Positions 1-6,206 of a stretch of 6,774 nt of DNA are shown here, one piece after another. The first letter of the stretch is position 1, and every line of letters starts with the position of its first letter. Source of the stretch: Ruminococcaceae bacterium UBA866 (GTDB lineage Bacteria > Bacillota > Clostridia > Oscillospirales > Ruminococcaceae); contig DBGA01000067.1 in NCBI GenBank assembly GCA_002295325.1, forward strand, positions 1,862 through 8,635, read 5' to 3'. The notes beneath the pieces were generated by a model. That model was given only the letters and a program-made list of their open reading frames with translations. It had not been told where the DNA came from and searched no databases. The position numbers and the translations under genes are program-made.

Positions 1-87
1 TATAACATAATTCCATTTGAATATGAATACAACAATGTTATAGACAGTTTTAGGCATATCATAGCGTATTGGAGAGGACTACAATGA
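1..87 (+). CDS. C-terminal end of an unidentified gene, cut by the window edge
   Basis: The first frame is open from base 1 to a TGA at 85-87, giving 28 residues that end in the segment FRHIIAYWRGLQ. The stop overlaps the ATG of the following recombinase gene as ATGA, and the recombinase ribosome binding site lies inside this reading frame. That arrangement is typical of translationally coupled genes and argues that this is a real gene rather than a chance open frame. The fragment is rich in aromatic and charged residues and shows no motif I recognise. It is probably cargo or a partner gene of the same mobile element. It could be a second recombinase or a small accessory protein, but nothing visible decides this. 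Confidence 0.6.
   Translation, partial: YNIIPFEYEYNNVIDSFRHIIAYWRGLQ
71..77 (+). promoter_or_regulatory. Ribosome binding site that sets the recombinase start
   Basis: GGAGAGG lies 6 bases before the ATG at 84. The in-frame TTG at 69 overlaps this site and cannot use it, so the ATG is the better start and the protein is 497 residues rather than 502. Confidence 0.8.
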
Positions 88-1577
88 ATACTGGTATTTA
101 TTTGAGAAAATCACGTGCAGAGGAGCTTTCCGACTCTACGGAAAAAACTCTAAAACGGCATAAAGATACCCTACTAGCGTTTGCAAAACAATGTAATCTT
201 ACTATTTTAGAAACATATGAGGAAGTCATCAGTGGCGAAAATCTATACACCCGCACCGAGATGTTAAGGCTACTCAGTGACGTTGAGATTGGCAAGCTTG
301 ACGCTGTATTGTGTATGGACATTGATCGCTTAGGGCGTGGTTCTATGAGCCAGCAAGGGGTTATTCTTGAAACCTTTAAATCTGCAAATGTAAAGATTGT
401 TACCCCAAGAAAGACCTATGATCTAAACAACGAAATAGACGAGGAATATACAGAGTTCCAAACCTTCTTTGCAAGACGTGAGCTAAAGACCATTAAAAGA
501 CGTATGCGGCAAGGCATTAATAAATCCTTAAAGGATGGTGGCTATATCTCAAATGCTCCATATGGCTATCAAAGCTGTCGGATTGGCAAACTTCCCTCTC
601 TAAAAATTGTAGAGGCTGAAGCCGAATTCGTTAAGCTCATATTTGATATGTACGCAAATCAAGGCTGCGGATGTCACGTTATTGCAGAAAAATTGAATTT
701 ACTGGGTGCTATTCCTAAAAGGGGTGCAAAGTTTTCACGCACCACAGTAAAAGCAATAATTCAAAATGAAGTATACACTGGTAAGGTCGTTTGGAATAAA
801 CGTAGGCATAGAAAGCCAGATGATAAAAACGAAAAATACTGGTCTACCTTAAACCCTGAGAGTGAGTGGATTAAAGCGGACGGACTACACCCTGCAATCA
901 TTGATATTGAGATGTTTGAACGCGCAAAGGAAACACTTTCGGGCAGATATCATCCACCCTATTTTAGTGGGAAGCTTACCAATCAACTGGCTGGAATTTT
1001 AACCTGTGCAAAGTGTGGTGGCAAGATGATGCGCAGGGAATTTAAGAATAGCGGGATGATTTATTTAATCTGTCCTACTAGCGGTTGTGTAAAAATGACC
1101 TCGTTTAGTGCTGTAGAAAAACAGGTTCTAGCCTCCATTAAGCAACAACTTGAAGAGTTAAAAATAGAAGTTGCCACACCAGTGCAAAGCTATGATAGTC
1201 TGATTGAAAAAGCAATTCTTTCTACCAAAAAGGAAATTGACATTTTGCAAACCCAAAAAGAAAAGCTATATGACTTTTTGGAACAGGGTGTCTATACCCT
1301 AGAAGTATTTTCGGAGAGAACATCTACGATTGACGAAAAAATAAAAAAGCTGTACTCATCCCTTGAACAACTATATATTGAGATTGAAAGTAAAAATCAA
1401 GTAAAGGTTGATGACGTTTGCAAAAAGGTAGACAACGTTTTTAATGCTTATGAAAATGCTACAATTGACCAAAAAAACAGACTTTTAAAAGCGATTGTTA
1501 AAAATGTCACTTACTATAAAGATAAGCAATGGCCAGCTGAAAAATTTATCTTGCATATAACCTTAAAAGATATTTAG
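84..1577 (+). CDS. Large serine recombinase (site-specific integrase/excisionase of a mobile element)
   Basis: This 497-residue protein has the full large serine recombinase layout. The N-terminal resolvase-type catalytic domain (about 1-150) carries the nucleophile in YLRKS (Ser10), the SGE...R segment (Ser50, Arg57) and DRLGR (Arg82, Arg85). The recombinase domain (about 155-245) begins NAPYGY. A zinc ribbon follows with Cys308 and Cys311 (CAKCG) and Cys330 and Cys335 (CPTSGC). A coiled coil (about 372-438) and a C-terminal tail complete it. Family members cut attP and attB at a central dinucleotide and exchange strands through a 5'-phosphoserine link, inserting or excising the element. The gene is intact, and no catalytic residue looks missing. 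It overlaps the gene before it by ATGA and points at the likely attachment site about 100 bp past its stop, the usual place for such a gene at an element's end. I infer that it integrated the element ending here. Confidence 0.95.
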   Translation: MNTGIYLRKSRAEELSDSTEKTLKRHKDTLLAFAKQCNLTILETYEEVISGENLYTRTEMLRLLSDVEIGKLDAVLCMDIDRLGRGSMSQQGVILETFKSANVKIVTPRKTYDLNNEIDEEYTEFQTFFARRELKTIKRRMRQGINKSLKDGGYISNAPYGYQSCRIGKLPSLKIVEAEAEFVKLIFDMYANQGCGCHVIAEKLNLLGAIPKRGAKFSRTTVKAIIQNEVYTGKVVWNKRRHRKPDDKNEKYWSTLNPESEWIKADGLHPAIIDIEMFERAKETLSGRYHPPYFSGKLTNQLAGILTCAKCGGKMMRREFKNSGMIYLICPTSGCVKMTSFSAVEKQVLASIKQQLEELKIEVATPVQSYDSLIEKAILSTKKEIDILQTQKEKLYDFLEQGVYTLEVFSERTSTIDEKIKKLYSSLEQLYIEIESKNQVKVDDVCKKVDNVFNAYENATIDQKNRLLKAIVKNVTYYKDKQWPAEKFILHITLKDI

Positions 1578-1606
1578 ATAAGCCGTAAGTTAAACTTAAC
1601 ACAAAT

Positions 1607-1650
1607 GATAATCCCATACTTTTAGAAAAAACTAAAAGTATGGGATTATC
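1607..1650. terminator. Perfect 19-bp hairpin, probably a bidirectional terminator
   Basis: Positions 1607-1625 and 1632-1650 are perfect reverse complements around a six-A loop. The hairpin sits 29 bases past the recombinase stop and 2 bases past the stop of the truncated minus-strand gene, so it separates two convergent genes. On the plus strand it is followed by TATTATATAT rather than a clean T run, and on the minus strand by ATTTGTGTT, so termination rests on stem strength. It lies inside the element, close to the attachment site. Confidence 0.65.
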
Positions 1651-1652
1651 TA

Positions 1653-1778
1653 TTATATATAACTTGATAGTTGCCTTTCGGAGCAACTGTCATAAATACG
1701 TCCTGCATTGATACAAACCGCTTCTTTAAAGCCATTTGAACTGCTATTTTGTTGCGATACAAACTTCGAATCAGCCAT
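1653..1778 (-). pseudogene. 5' fragment of a conserved clostridial gene, split by the mobile element
   Basis: The minus strand has an ATG at 1778 preceded by AGGAGG and reads 41 codons to TAA at 1655-1653. The segment EAVCINAGRIYDSCS resembles, from memory, the conserved start of a clostridial protein family of unknown function with several hundred residues, in which DSC is followed by a DCLEDLRV-like segment. Here the similarity stops after DSCSE and the reading continues as RQLSSYI. The break coincides with the dyad centre at 1678-1679. I infer that the recombinase inserted its element into codon 33 or 34, leaving the native start, a short element-encoded tail, and the remainder of the gene at the other end of the element. 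A genuine 41-residue gene is the alternative, less likely given how abruptly the conserved segment ends. The function of the intact protein is not known to me. Confidence 0.65.
1665..1692. other. Probable recombined attachment site at the element-chromosome junction
   Basis: TGATAGTTGC (1665-1674) and GCAACTGTCA (1683-1692) form a 10-bp dyad with one mismatch around an 8-bp centre. The symmetry axis falls on the dinucleotide TC at 1678-1679 (GA on the minus strand). Large serine recombinases use sites with imperfect dyad symmetry and cross over at a central dinucleotide. Independently, the protein similarity of the truncated minus-strand gene appears to end at codons 1677-1682, the same place. 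The exact crossover base and the site's outer limits cannot be fixed without the other junction or an empty site. Confidence 0.55.
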
Positions 1779-1784
1779 ATATAT

Positions 1785-1790
1785 CCTCCT
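1785..1790 (-). promoter_or_regulatory. Consensus ribosome binding site of the split gene
   Basis: AGGAGG on the minus strand lies 6 bases before the ATG at 1778. A perfect site at ideal spacing supports the short frame as the true start of a once well-translated gene. Confidence 0.8.
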
Positions 1791-1801
1791 AATATTGTAT
1801 T

Positions 1802-1830
1802 TAAAAAAGCAAATTTTCCATGCTTTTTTA
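1802..1830. terminator. A/T-rich hairpin with T run, possible terminator
   Basis: TAAAAAAGC (1802-1810) and GCTTTTTTA (1822-1830) are perfect reverse complements around an 11-base loop. The stem has only two G-C pairs but ends in a T run on either strand, so it could terminate pcrA read-through on the minus strand. It also lies just upstream of the split gene's ribosome binding site. Confidence 0.4.
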
Positions 1831-1838
1831 TTGTGGCA

Positions 1839-1862
1839 AAAGCAGAGGTACTACTCTGCTTT
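1839..1862 (-). terminator. Likely terminator of pcrA
   Basis: AAAGCAGAG (1839-1847) pairs perfectly with CTCTGCTTT (1854-1862) across a 6-base loop. Read on the minus strand, the stem ends in TTTT, and it lies about 110 bases past the pcrA stop. It is the most GC-rich hairpin downstream of that gene and the best terminator candidate. Confidence 0.5.
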
Positions 1863-1871
1863 AAGCCTTGT

Positions 1872-1915
1872 TATCTTTAGGTGAAATTTGCGCAATAATT
1901 TAATGCCTAAAGATA
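1872..1915. repeat. 10-bp perfect inverted repeat enclosing an 8-bp palindrome
   Basis: TATCTTTAGG (1872-1881) and CCTAAAGATA (1906-1915) are perfect reverse complements. Between them, slightly off centre, is the palindrome TTGCGCAA (1888-1895). In RNA from either strand the outer arms could form a stem with a 24-base loop. No T run follows, so it does not look like a standard terminator. It could be a structured 3' end for pcrA mRNA or a protein-binding dyad. No function can be assigned from sequence. Confidence 0.5.
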
Positions 1916-1973
1916 TAGCCTCAATACATATTATGAAAAAATAGTTATTTTGTGCGTAGAAAATAGAGTTTAC

Positions 1974-4334
1974 TTAAATTTTCTCTAGCTTTGCAAAGTT
2001 TGCCATAATTTTTTTGGTTCCAACTTTGTCAAACGATACCTCTACCAAAGTATCGTTGCTCATCTTGGTCATAGATTTTACCTTGCCCTTACCAAAGATT
2101 TTGTGGGAAACAGTATCATTGACACCAAAATCAACAACTGCCTTTTCTACCGGGCGACTAACACCAACAGTTCCCTCAATTTCTGGTTTGTAAACAGGTT
2201 TCGCTTTTTCTGGGCGAGGTGAATATCCATAAGCTTTCACGGTTTCGTCAATGATATCAACAAGCTCATCTGGGATTTCCTTTAGGAAACGAGATGGCAT
2301 ATTTCGACTAGTACGTCCAAAAAGCATACGTTGTGCTGAATTTGTAATATACAAATGTTCTTTTGCACGGGTTACTGCAACATATGCAAGTCTTCTTTCC
2401 TCTTGTAGCTCAACATCAGATGCTGCTGACAAAAAGCTTGGGAATATGTTTTCTTCCATTCCGACAACATATACATTCTTAAACTCAAGTCCCTTTGCTG
2501 AGTGCATTGTCATCATAGTAACTTTATCTTCAGTATCATTTAGATTATCCAAATCGGTATAGAGAGAAACCTCCTCCAAAAAGCCTTGAAGTGTTGGGTT
2601 TTCATTTTCTTCACTATACTTAATTAGGTTAGATTTAAGCTCCTCGATATTCTCAAGTCTAACCTCACCCTCTTTACCTTGTGCTTTCAAATAGGCATGG
2701 TAGTTGGCTTTTTCCATCAAATTTTCAAGCAACTCAGCCAAACAAAGGGTTTTATTTAACTCTGTAAGCTCCTCAATCATATTCGTAAAGTCAATTAAGC
2801 TCGAGGATTTTTTAGAAATCAAATCATAGTCATTTGCTGATTTCATAATTTCGTACATAGGCAAGGATAGCTTATCCGCAATTGCTTCAACATTTTTAAC
2901 TGTAGTATCACCAATTCCACGCTTTGGCTCATTGATAATACGTTTTAGTCTGATAATATCATAAGGGTTGTCGATGATGTGAAGATAGGATAAAATATCC
3001 TTGATTTCTTTACGCTCATAGAACTTTGTTCCACCTACAATTCGATAAGGAATAGCTGATTTTACAAAATAACGCTCAATGTTTGCAGACTGGGCATTCA
3101 TACGATAAAGTACCGCATTGTCCGAGAATTTCAACCCATTTTCTACACTCTCAGTAACTTTATTGGCAACAAATTGTGCCTCAGAGTTTTCATCTGGACA
3201 ACGATAAGCAGTAATCTTTTCGCCTACTCCATTGGCAGTCCATAAATTTTTACCCTTACGCTCAGTATTATGCTTAATGATACCATTTGCAGCATCAAGA
3301 ATATTTTGTGTAGAACGATAGTTTTGCTCAAGGCGAATTACCGTTGCATCTTCAAACTCTTTTTCAAAGTTTAAAATATTTTCAATAGTAGCACCTCTGA
3401 ACTTGTAGATGGATTGGTCATCATCACCCACAACACAGATGTTTTTACTTCTTTGTGACAGCAAGGTAACAAGCTTATATTGTACATGGTTAGTATCTTG
3501 ATACTCATCAACAAGAACGTATTTAAAGAGGTTTTGATAGTGTTCTAACACGTCTGGAAACTCGACTAAAAGTTTTACAGTTAGGCAAATAATATCATCA
3601 AAATCAACTGCATTTGATGACTTTAGTTTCTTTTGATATAGCGTATAGATGTTTCCAATTACCTTTTTTCTGAAATCTTCAGAGTTTTGTGCTAGGTAAT
3701 CTGAGGGGGAAATCATTGCGTCTTTAGAGCGACTTATTTCCCCAAGCATTGCTTTTGGTGGAAACATTTTGTCATCAGTAGCAAGGTCAGATAAACAATC
3801 CTTGATAGTACGAACACTATCGTCTGTATCATAGATTGTAAAGCTACTCGAATAGCCTAATCTTGTAATCTCACGACGTAAAATCTTTAGACAAACTGAA
3901 TGAAATGTACCTGCATTAATATTTAACGCAACATCTCCTAATAAGCTTTGAAGTCTACCCTTAAGCTCATTTGCCGCTTTGTTTGTGAATGTAATTGCAA
4001 GCACATTCCACGGATTGATAGAATTCACTTTTATGGCGTCTTTAAAACGTTCAACATCATAGTCATTTGAATTCTCTATTGATTTAAGATAATCATTATC
4101 TTCATTTGTTACATATTCAGATATGTAATTGTTATGGTATGCATCCCCAAAATTTAACATATTTGCAATTCGGTTTACTAGCACAGTAGTTTTTCCAGAA
4201 CCTGCTCCTGCTAAGATTAGCACGGGACCATTTACCTTAAAAATTGCTTTTTTTTGCATTTCATTCATTTTTGTAAAACGGTTTTTAAGTATAGTTCTCT
4301 TAATCTCATTAAAGCTTTCTTGATTAATCTGCAT
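1974..4334 (-). CDS. pcrA: ATP-dependent DNA helicase PcrA (UvrD/Rep family, SF1A)
   Basis: This 786-residue protein is an ATP-driven 3'-to-5' helicase of the family acting in nucleotide excision repair, replication restart, rolling-circle plasmid replication and removal of stalled RNA polymerase. Motifs appear in order: Q motif (Gln27), Walker A AGAGSGKT (42-49), Ia ITFTNKAANEL (114-124), Ib AGTFHS (141-146), II VDEYQD (275-280), III GDDDQSIYKFRGA (303-315), IV QNYRS (337-341), V TMHSAKGLEF (609-618) and VI YVAVTRAKEH (651-660). The C-terminal 50 residues, with VSHKIFGKGKV, match the Tudor-like domain that binds RNA polymerase in PcrA. The protein is longer than the roughly 740 residues of Bacillus PcrA, mainly through an acidic, Asn/Tyr-rich insertion at about 62-106 between motifs I and Ia. 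GAGGT 6 bases before the ATG supports the start. The usual neighbours pcrB and ligA are absent here. UvrD-like naming is possible, but the C-terminal domain favours PcrA. Confidence 0.95.
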   Translation of the reverse strand: MQINQESFNEIKRTILKNRFTKMNEMQKKAIFKVNGPVLILAGAGSGKTTVLVNRIANMLNFGDAYHNNYISEYVTNEDNDYLKSIENSNDYDVERFKDAIKVNSINPWNVLAITFTNKAANELKGRLQSLLGDVALNINAGTFHSVCLKILRREITRLGYSSSFTIYDTDDSVRTIKDCLSDLATDDKMFPPKAMLGEISRSKDAMISPSDYLAQNSEDFRKKVIGNIYTLYQKKLKSSNAVDFDDIICLTVKLLVEFPDVLEHYQNLFKYVLVDEYQDTNHVQYKLVTLLSQRSKNICVVGDDDQSIYKFRGATIENILNFEKEFEDATVIRLEQNYRSTQNILDAANGIIKHNTERKGKNLWTANGVGEKITAYRCPDENSEAQFVANKVTESVENGLKFSDNAVLYRMNAQSANIERYFVKSAIPYRIVGGTKFYERKEIKDILSYLHIIDNPYDIIRLKRIINEPKRGIGDTTVKNVEAIADKLSLPMYEIMKSANDYDLISKKSSSLIDFTNMIEELTELNKTLCLAELLENLMEKANYHAYLKAQGKEGEVRLENIEELKSNLIKYSEENENPTLQGFLEEVSLYTDLDNLNDTEDKVTMMTMHSAKGLEFKNVYVVGMEENIFPSFLSAASDVELQEERRLAYVAVTRAKEHLYITNSAQRMLFGRTSRNMPSRFLKEIPDELVDIIDETVKAYGYSPRPEKAKPVYKPEIEGTVGVSRPVEKAVVDFGVNDTVSHKIFGKGKVKSMTKMSNDTLVEVSFDKVGTKKIMANFAKLEKI

Positions 4335-4340
4335 TAATTT

Positions 4341-4345
4341 ACCTC
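4341..4345 (-). promoter_or_regulatory. pcrA ribosome binding site
   Basis: GAGGT on the minus strand lies 6 bases before the ATG at 4334, confirming the chosen pcrA start. Confidence 0.7.
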
Positions 4346-4386
4346 ATTTTCTTCTTTATCTAAATATTACAACTTTATCTTAATCC

Positions 4387-4395
4387 ATTATACCA
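4387..4395 (-). promoter_or_regulatory. Extended -10 promoter of pcrA
   Basis: The minus strand reads TGGTATAAT at 4395-4387, a perfect TGnTATAAT extended -10 element for the housekeeping sigma factor. The -35 region at ordinary spacing (near TGTTCA) is poor, as is common with extended -10 promoters. Transcription would start near 4380, giving a leader of about 45 bases before the pcrA ATG. Confidence 0.7.
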
Positions 4396-4474
4396 CAAAT
4401 TTAGGCTAATGAACAGTGTATTTTATAGATTTGTAATTAGTTAAAACAAGTAGTGTTTTTATAATTTTAAGAAC

Positions 4475-4505
4475 TTGACTTTAATTTAGATTAATTTGGT
4501 AATAA
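4475..4505 (+). promoter_or_regulatory. Weak candidate promoter for the germination operon
   Basis: TTGACT at 4475-4480 is followed after 19 bases by TAATAA at 4500-4505. The hexamers resemble a housekeeping promoter, but the spacing is long. Operons of this family are normally read by the forespore sigma factor G, and I found no convincing match to its consensus between 4396 and 4592. The stretch is otherwise very A/T-rich with no other clear signal. Confidence 0.25.
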
Positions 4506-4592
4506 TAAAGTTAATTAAATGTGAAAGGTTATTGTACACTTAGTTAGTTAATTTCAGTTAAAACTTTGTGTGTGATATTATAGGGGCATATT

Positions 4593-4619
4593 ATGTTTCG
4601 TGGTAAGTCAAATGATTAA
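4593..4619 (+). CDS. Possible 8-codon leader peptide overlapping the gerA-family start
   Basis: AGGGG at 4582-4586 lies 6 bases before an ATG at 4593, which begins MFRGKSND and stops with TAA at 4617-4619. This is the best-placed ribosome binding site in the region, yet its frame is not that of the long gene. The long gene's ATG at 4612 lies inside this short ORF (ATGATTAA), so a ribosome finishing the leader could restart there. Alternatives are a single-base insertion or deletion at the true gene start, or a chance ATG with initiation at the GTG at 4600. Confidence 0.35.
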   Translation: MFRGKSND

Positions 4620-6165
4620 TTATTTTAAAAATAAGGTTGCTGCTATTTTAAGGAATTTCGAGGATAAATCAACTGGAAATATACCTCAAGCTGAAGAATC
4701 AAAGACAGATATAGTAAAAGACTTGAATGATAATATGGTTAATCTTAGAGAAAAGTATAAGAACTCTTCAGATTTCTTGGCAAGGCAGATAAAAGTTAAC
4801 GATATCTCTATCAGCTTTTTAATGGTTGAGGGAATGGTTAACCTCCAGACAATGTCTGAACTTATGCTTGAACCGCTGCTTAACGAAAACTTTGCAAAAA
4901 ATGATGGCAAAGATACCATATATAACTTCATTCAAGAACGTTCTATATTAGCAGTTGATATGAAAGATATCTTTACCTATGAGGAAGTTTTCCAATTTAT
5001 TATGTCTGGGTTTGTGGTAATTTTAATTGACGGGTTGGAAAAAGGCATTGCATTTGGTATGCAAGGCTTTAACTTTCGCTCGATTTCAGAACCAGCAAGT
5101 GAGGTAAACGAGCTAGGCTCCCGTGAGGGATTTACCGAACCCCTTAGGATTAATATGACAATGGTAAGGCGAAGAATAAAATCGCCTATGCTTAAATTTG
5201 AACTTATGAATGTTGGAAAAACAAGCAGGACTGATATTTGCCTAATGTATATGACGGATAAGGTTTCAAATAAATTACTTCGGGAAGTTCGCCACAAAAT
5301 CTCTCAGATTAAGCTTGATATTATACTAAGCTCAGGTTATATACAACCCTTTTTAGAAGGAAAACCTTGGTCTATTTTCTCTGATGTTGGTACCACAGAA
5401 CGCCCTGATGTCCTTGCTGCAAAAATAAATGAAGGTCGGATTGCTATTGTTGTTGATGGCACACCCTATGCACTGATAGTTCCCTATCTTTTTTCTGAAA
5501 ACTTCCAAAGTCTTGATGACTATTCTCACAGGGCATATTATTCCTCCTTTATCCGAATTGTCAAGTATTTATCCTTTGCTTCCACCTTCCTATTACCTGC
5601 TTTATATGTTGGAATAGTCACCTTTCATCCAGAACTTTTGCCTCATTCACTGCTATTTAATGTTGCCGCCGCTGAGGTGCTAACACCATTCCCACTTGTA
5701 GTAGAGGCTTTAATCATGAATCTACTCTATGAAGTCATGCGGGAAGCAGGGCTTAGACTTCCTCGTCCAATTGGTCACGCTGTCAGCATTGTAGGTGCAC
5801 TTGTAGTTGGAGATGCGGCAGTTACTGCTGGATTAATTGGAGCACCAATGGTTCTTGTCGTTGCAATGACTGCAATTTCCTCATTTGTAGTGCCCTCGTT
5901 GCATGAACCTGTGTCAATACTAAAGTTTGTTTTCATCATTATCGCTGGTACGCTTGGGCTTTACGGAATTGCCCTTGGTTGTATGATAATTTTATTAAAT
6001 GTCTGCTCACTTAATAACTTTGGATATATATATATGTCGCCGATAGCACCTTTCTCACTCGCCTCCATGAGGGATACGTTTATCCGTGTCAGTTTTCCTA
6101 ATATGCAAAAGAAAAACGTCAAAATTCAAGATCTTAATGGCATGGAGGTTAATGGTAAAGAGTGA
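4612..6165 (+). CDS. Spore germinant receptor A subunit (GerA family; GerAA/GerKA-like)
   Basis: The protein is 517 residues from the ATG at 4612, or 521 from the GTG at 4600; residue numbers here use the longer form. GerA-family A subunits sit in the inner spore membrane and, with B and C subunits, sense nutrients and trigger germination. The N-terminal two-thirds is soluble and carries family landmarks: ILIDG (141-145), SEPASEV...SREGFTE (163-180), LSSGYI (243-248), TTERPD (265-270) and EGRIAIVVDGTP (278-289). The C-terminal third holds several hydrophobic membrane segments (about 322-345, 355-380, 393-433, 438-468) and the conserved REAGLRLPRPIG (381-392). Segment AEVLTPFP (358-365) differs from the REGVPFP-like form I recall in this family. 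Length is normal. The GTG at 4600 is 13 bases from AGGGG, too far, so I prefer the ATG, possibly coupled to the short ORF. A GerB-family gene follows after about 40 bp, forming an operon divergent from pcrA. The substrate is unknown. Confidence 0.93.
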   Translation: MINYFKNKVAAILRNFEDKSTGNIPQAEESKTDIVKDLNDNMVNLREKYKNSSDFLARQIKVNDISISFLMVEGMVNLQTMSELMLEPLLNENFAKNDGKDTIYNFIQERSILAVDMKDIFTYEEVFQFIMSGFVVILIDGLEKGIAFGMQGFNFRSISEPASEVNELGSREGFTEPLRINMTMVRRRIKSPMLKFELMNVGKTSRTDICLMYMTDKVSNKLLREVRHKISQIKLDIILSSGYIQPFLEGKPWSIFSDVGTTERPDVLAAKINEGRIAIVVDGTPYALIVPYLFSENFQSLDDYSHRAYYSSFIRIVKYLSFASTFLLPALYVGIVTFHPELLPHSLLFNVAAAEVLTPFPLVVEALIMNLLYEVMREAGLRLPRPIGHAVSIVGALVVGDAAVTAGLIGAPMVLVVAMTAISSFVVPSLHEPVSILKFVFIIIAGTLGLYGIALGCMIILLNVCSLNNFGYIYMSPIAPFSLASMRDTFIRVSFPNMQKKNVKIQDLNGMEVNGKE

Positions 6166-6192
6166 TTAGTAAGACTCTAGTAAAACTATAAA

Positions 6193-6197
6193 AGGAG
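6193..6197 (+). promoter_or_regulatory. Ribosome binding site of the GerB-family gene
   Basis: AGGAG within AAAGGAG lies 9 bases before the TTG at 6207 but only 3 before the in-frame TTG at 6201. Spacing therefore favours 6207 as the start. Confidence 0.7.
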
Positions 6198-6206
6198 AAA
6201 TTGCTT

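Noticed and set aside
69..83. TTG at 69 as the recombinase start
   Set aside because: It overlaps the GGAGAGG ribosome binding site, and the ATG at 84 is ideally spaced and matches the family's usual start just before the YxRKS motif.
1586..1600. Small palindrome TAAGTT-A-AACTTA just after the recombinase stop
   Set aside because: It is short and A/T-rich in an A/T-rich genome; chance is a sufficient explanation.
1794..1801. AATACAAT on the minus strand, close to the sigma E -10 consensus, just before the split gene
   Set aside because: A start from this element would fall inside the AGGAGG ribosome binding site, leaving no usable leader, and the -35 region is poor.
2251..2562. Plus-strand open frame of 103 codons
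   Set aside because: It lies wholly inside pcrA on the opposite strand, over the region of motifs V and VI, with a Ser/Cys-rich, unconvincing product.
4977..5297. Minus-strand open frame of 106 codons, with a similar one at 4686-4931
   Set aside because: Both are antisense to the conserved part of the GerA-family gene and show no domain or ribosome binding site.
6166..6192. Near direct repeat TAGTAAGACT / TAGTAAAACT between the two germination genes
   Set aside because: It is two imperfect 10-base copies only, with no sign of regulatory or mobile function.
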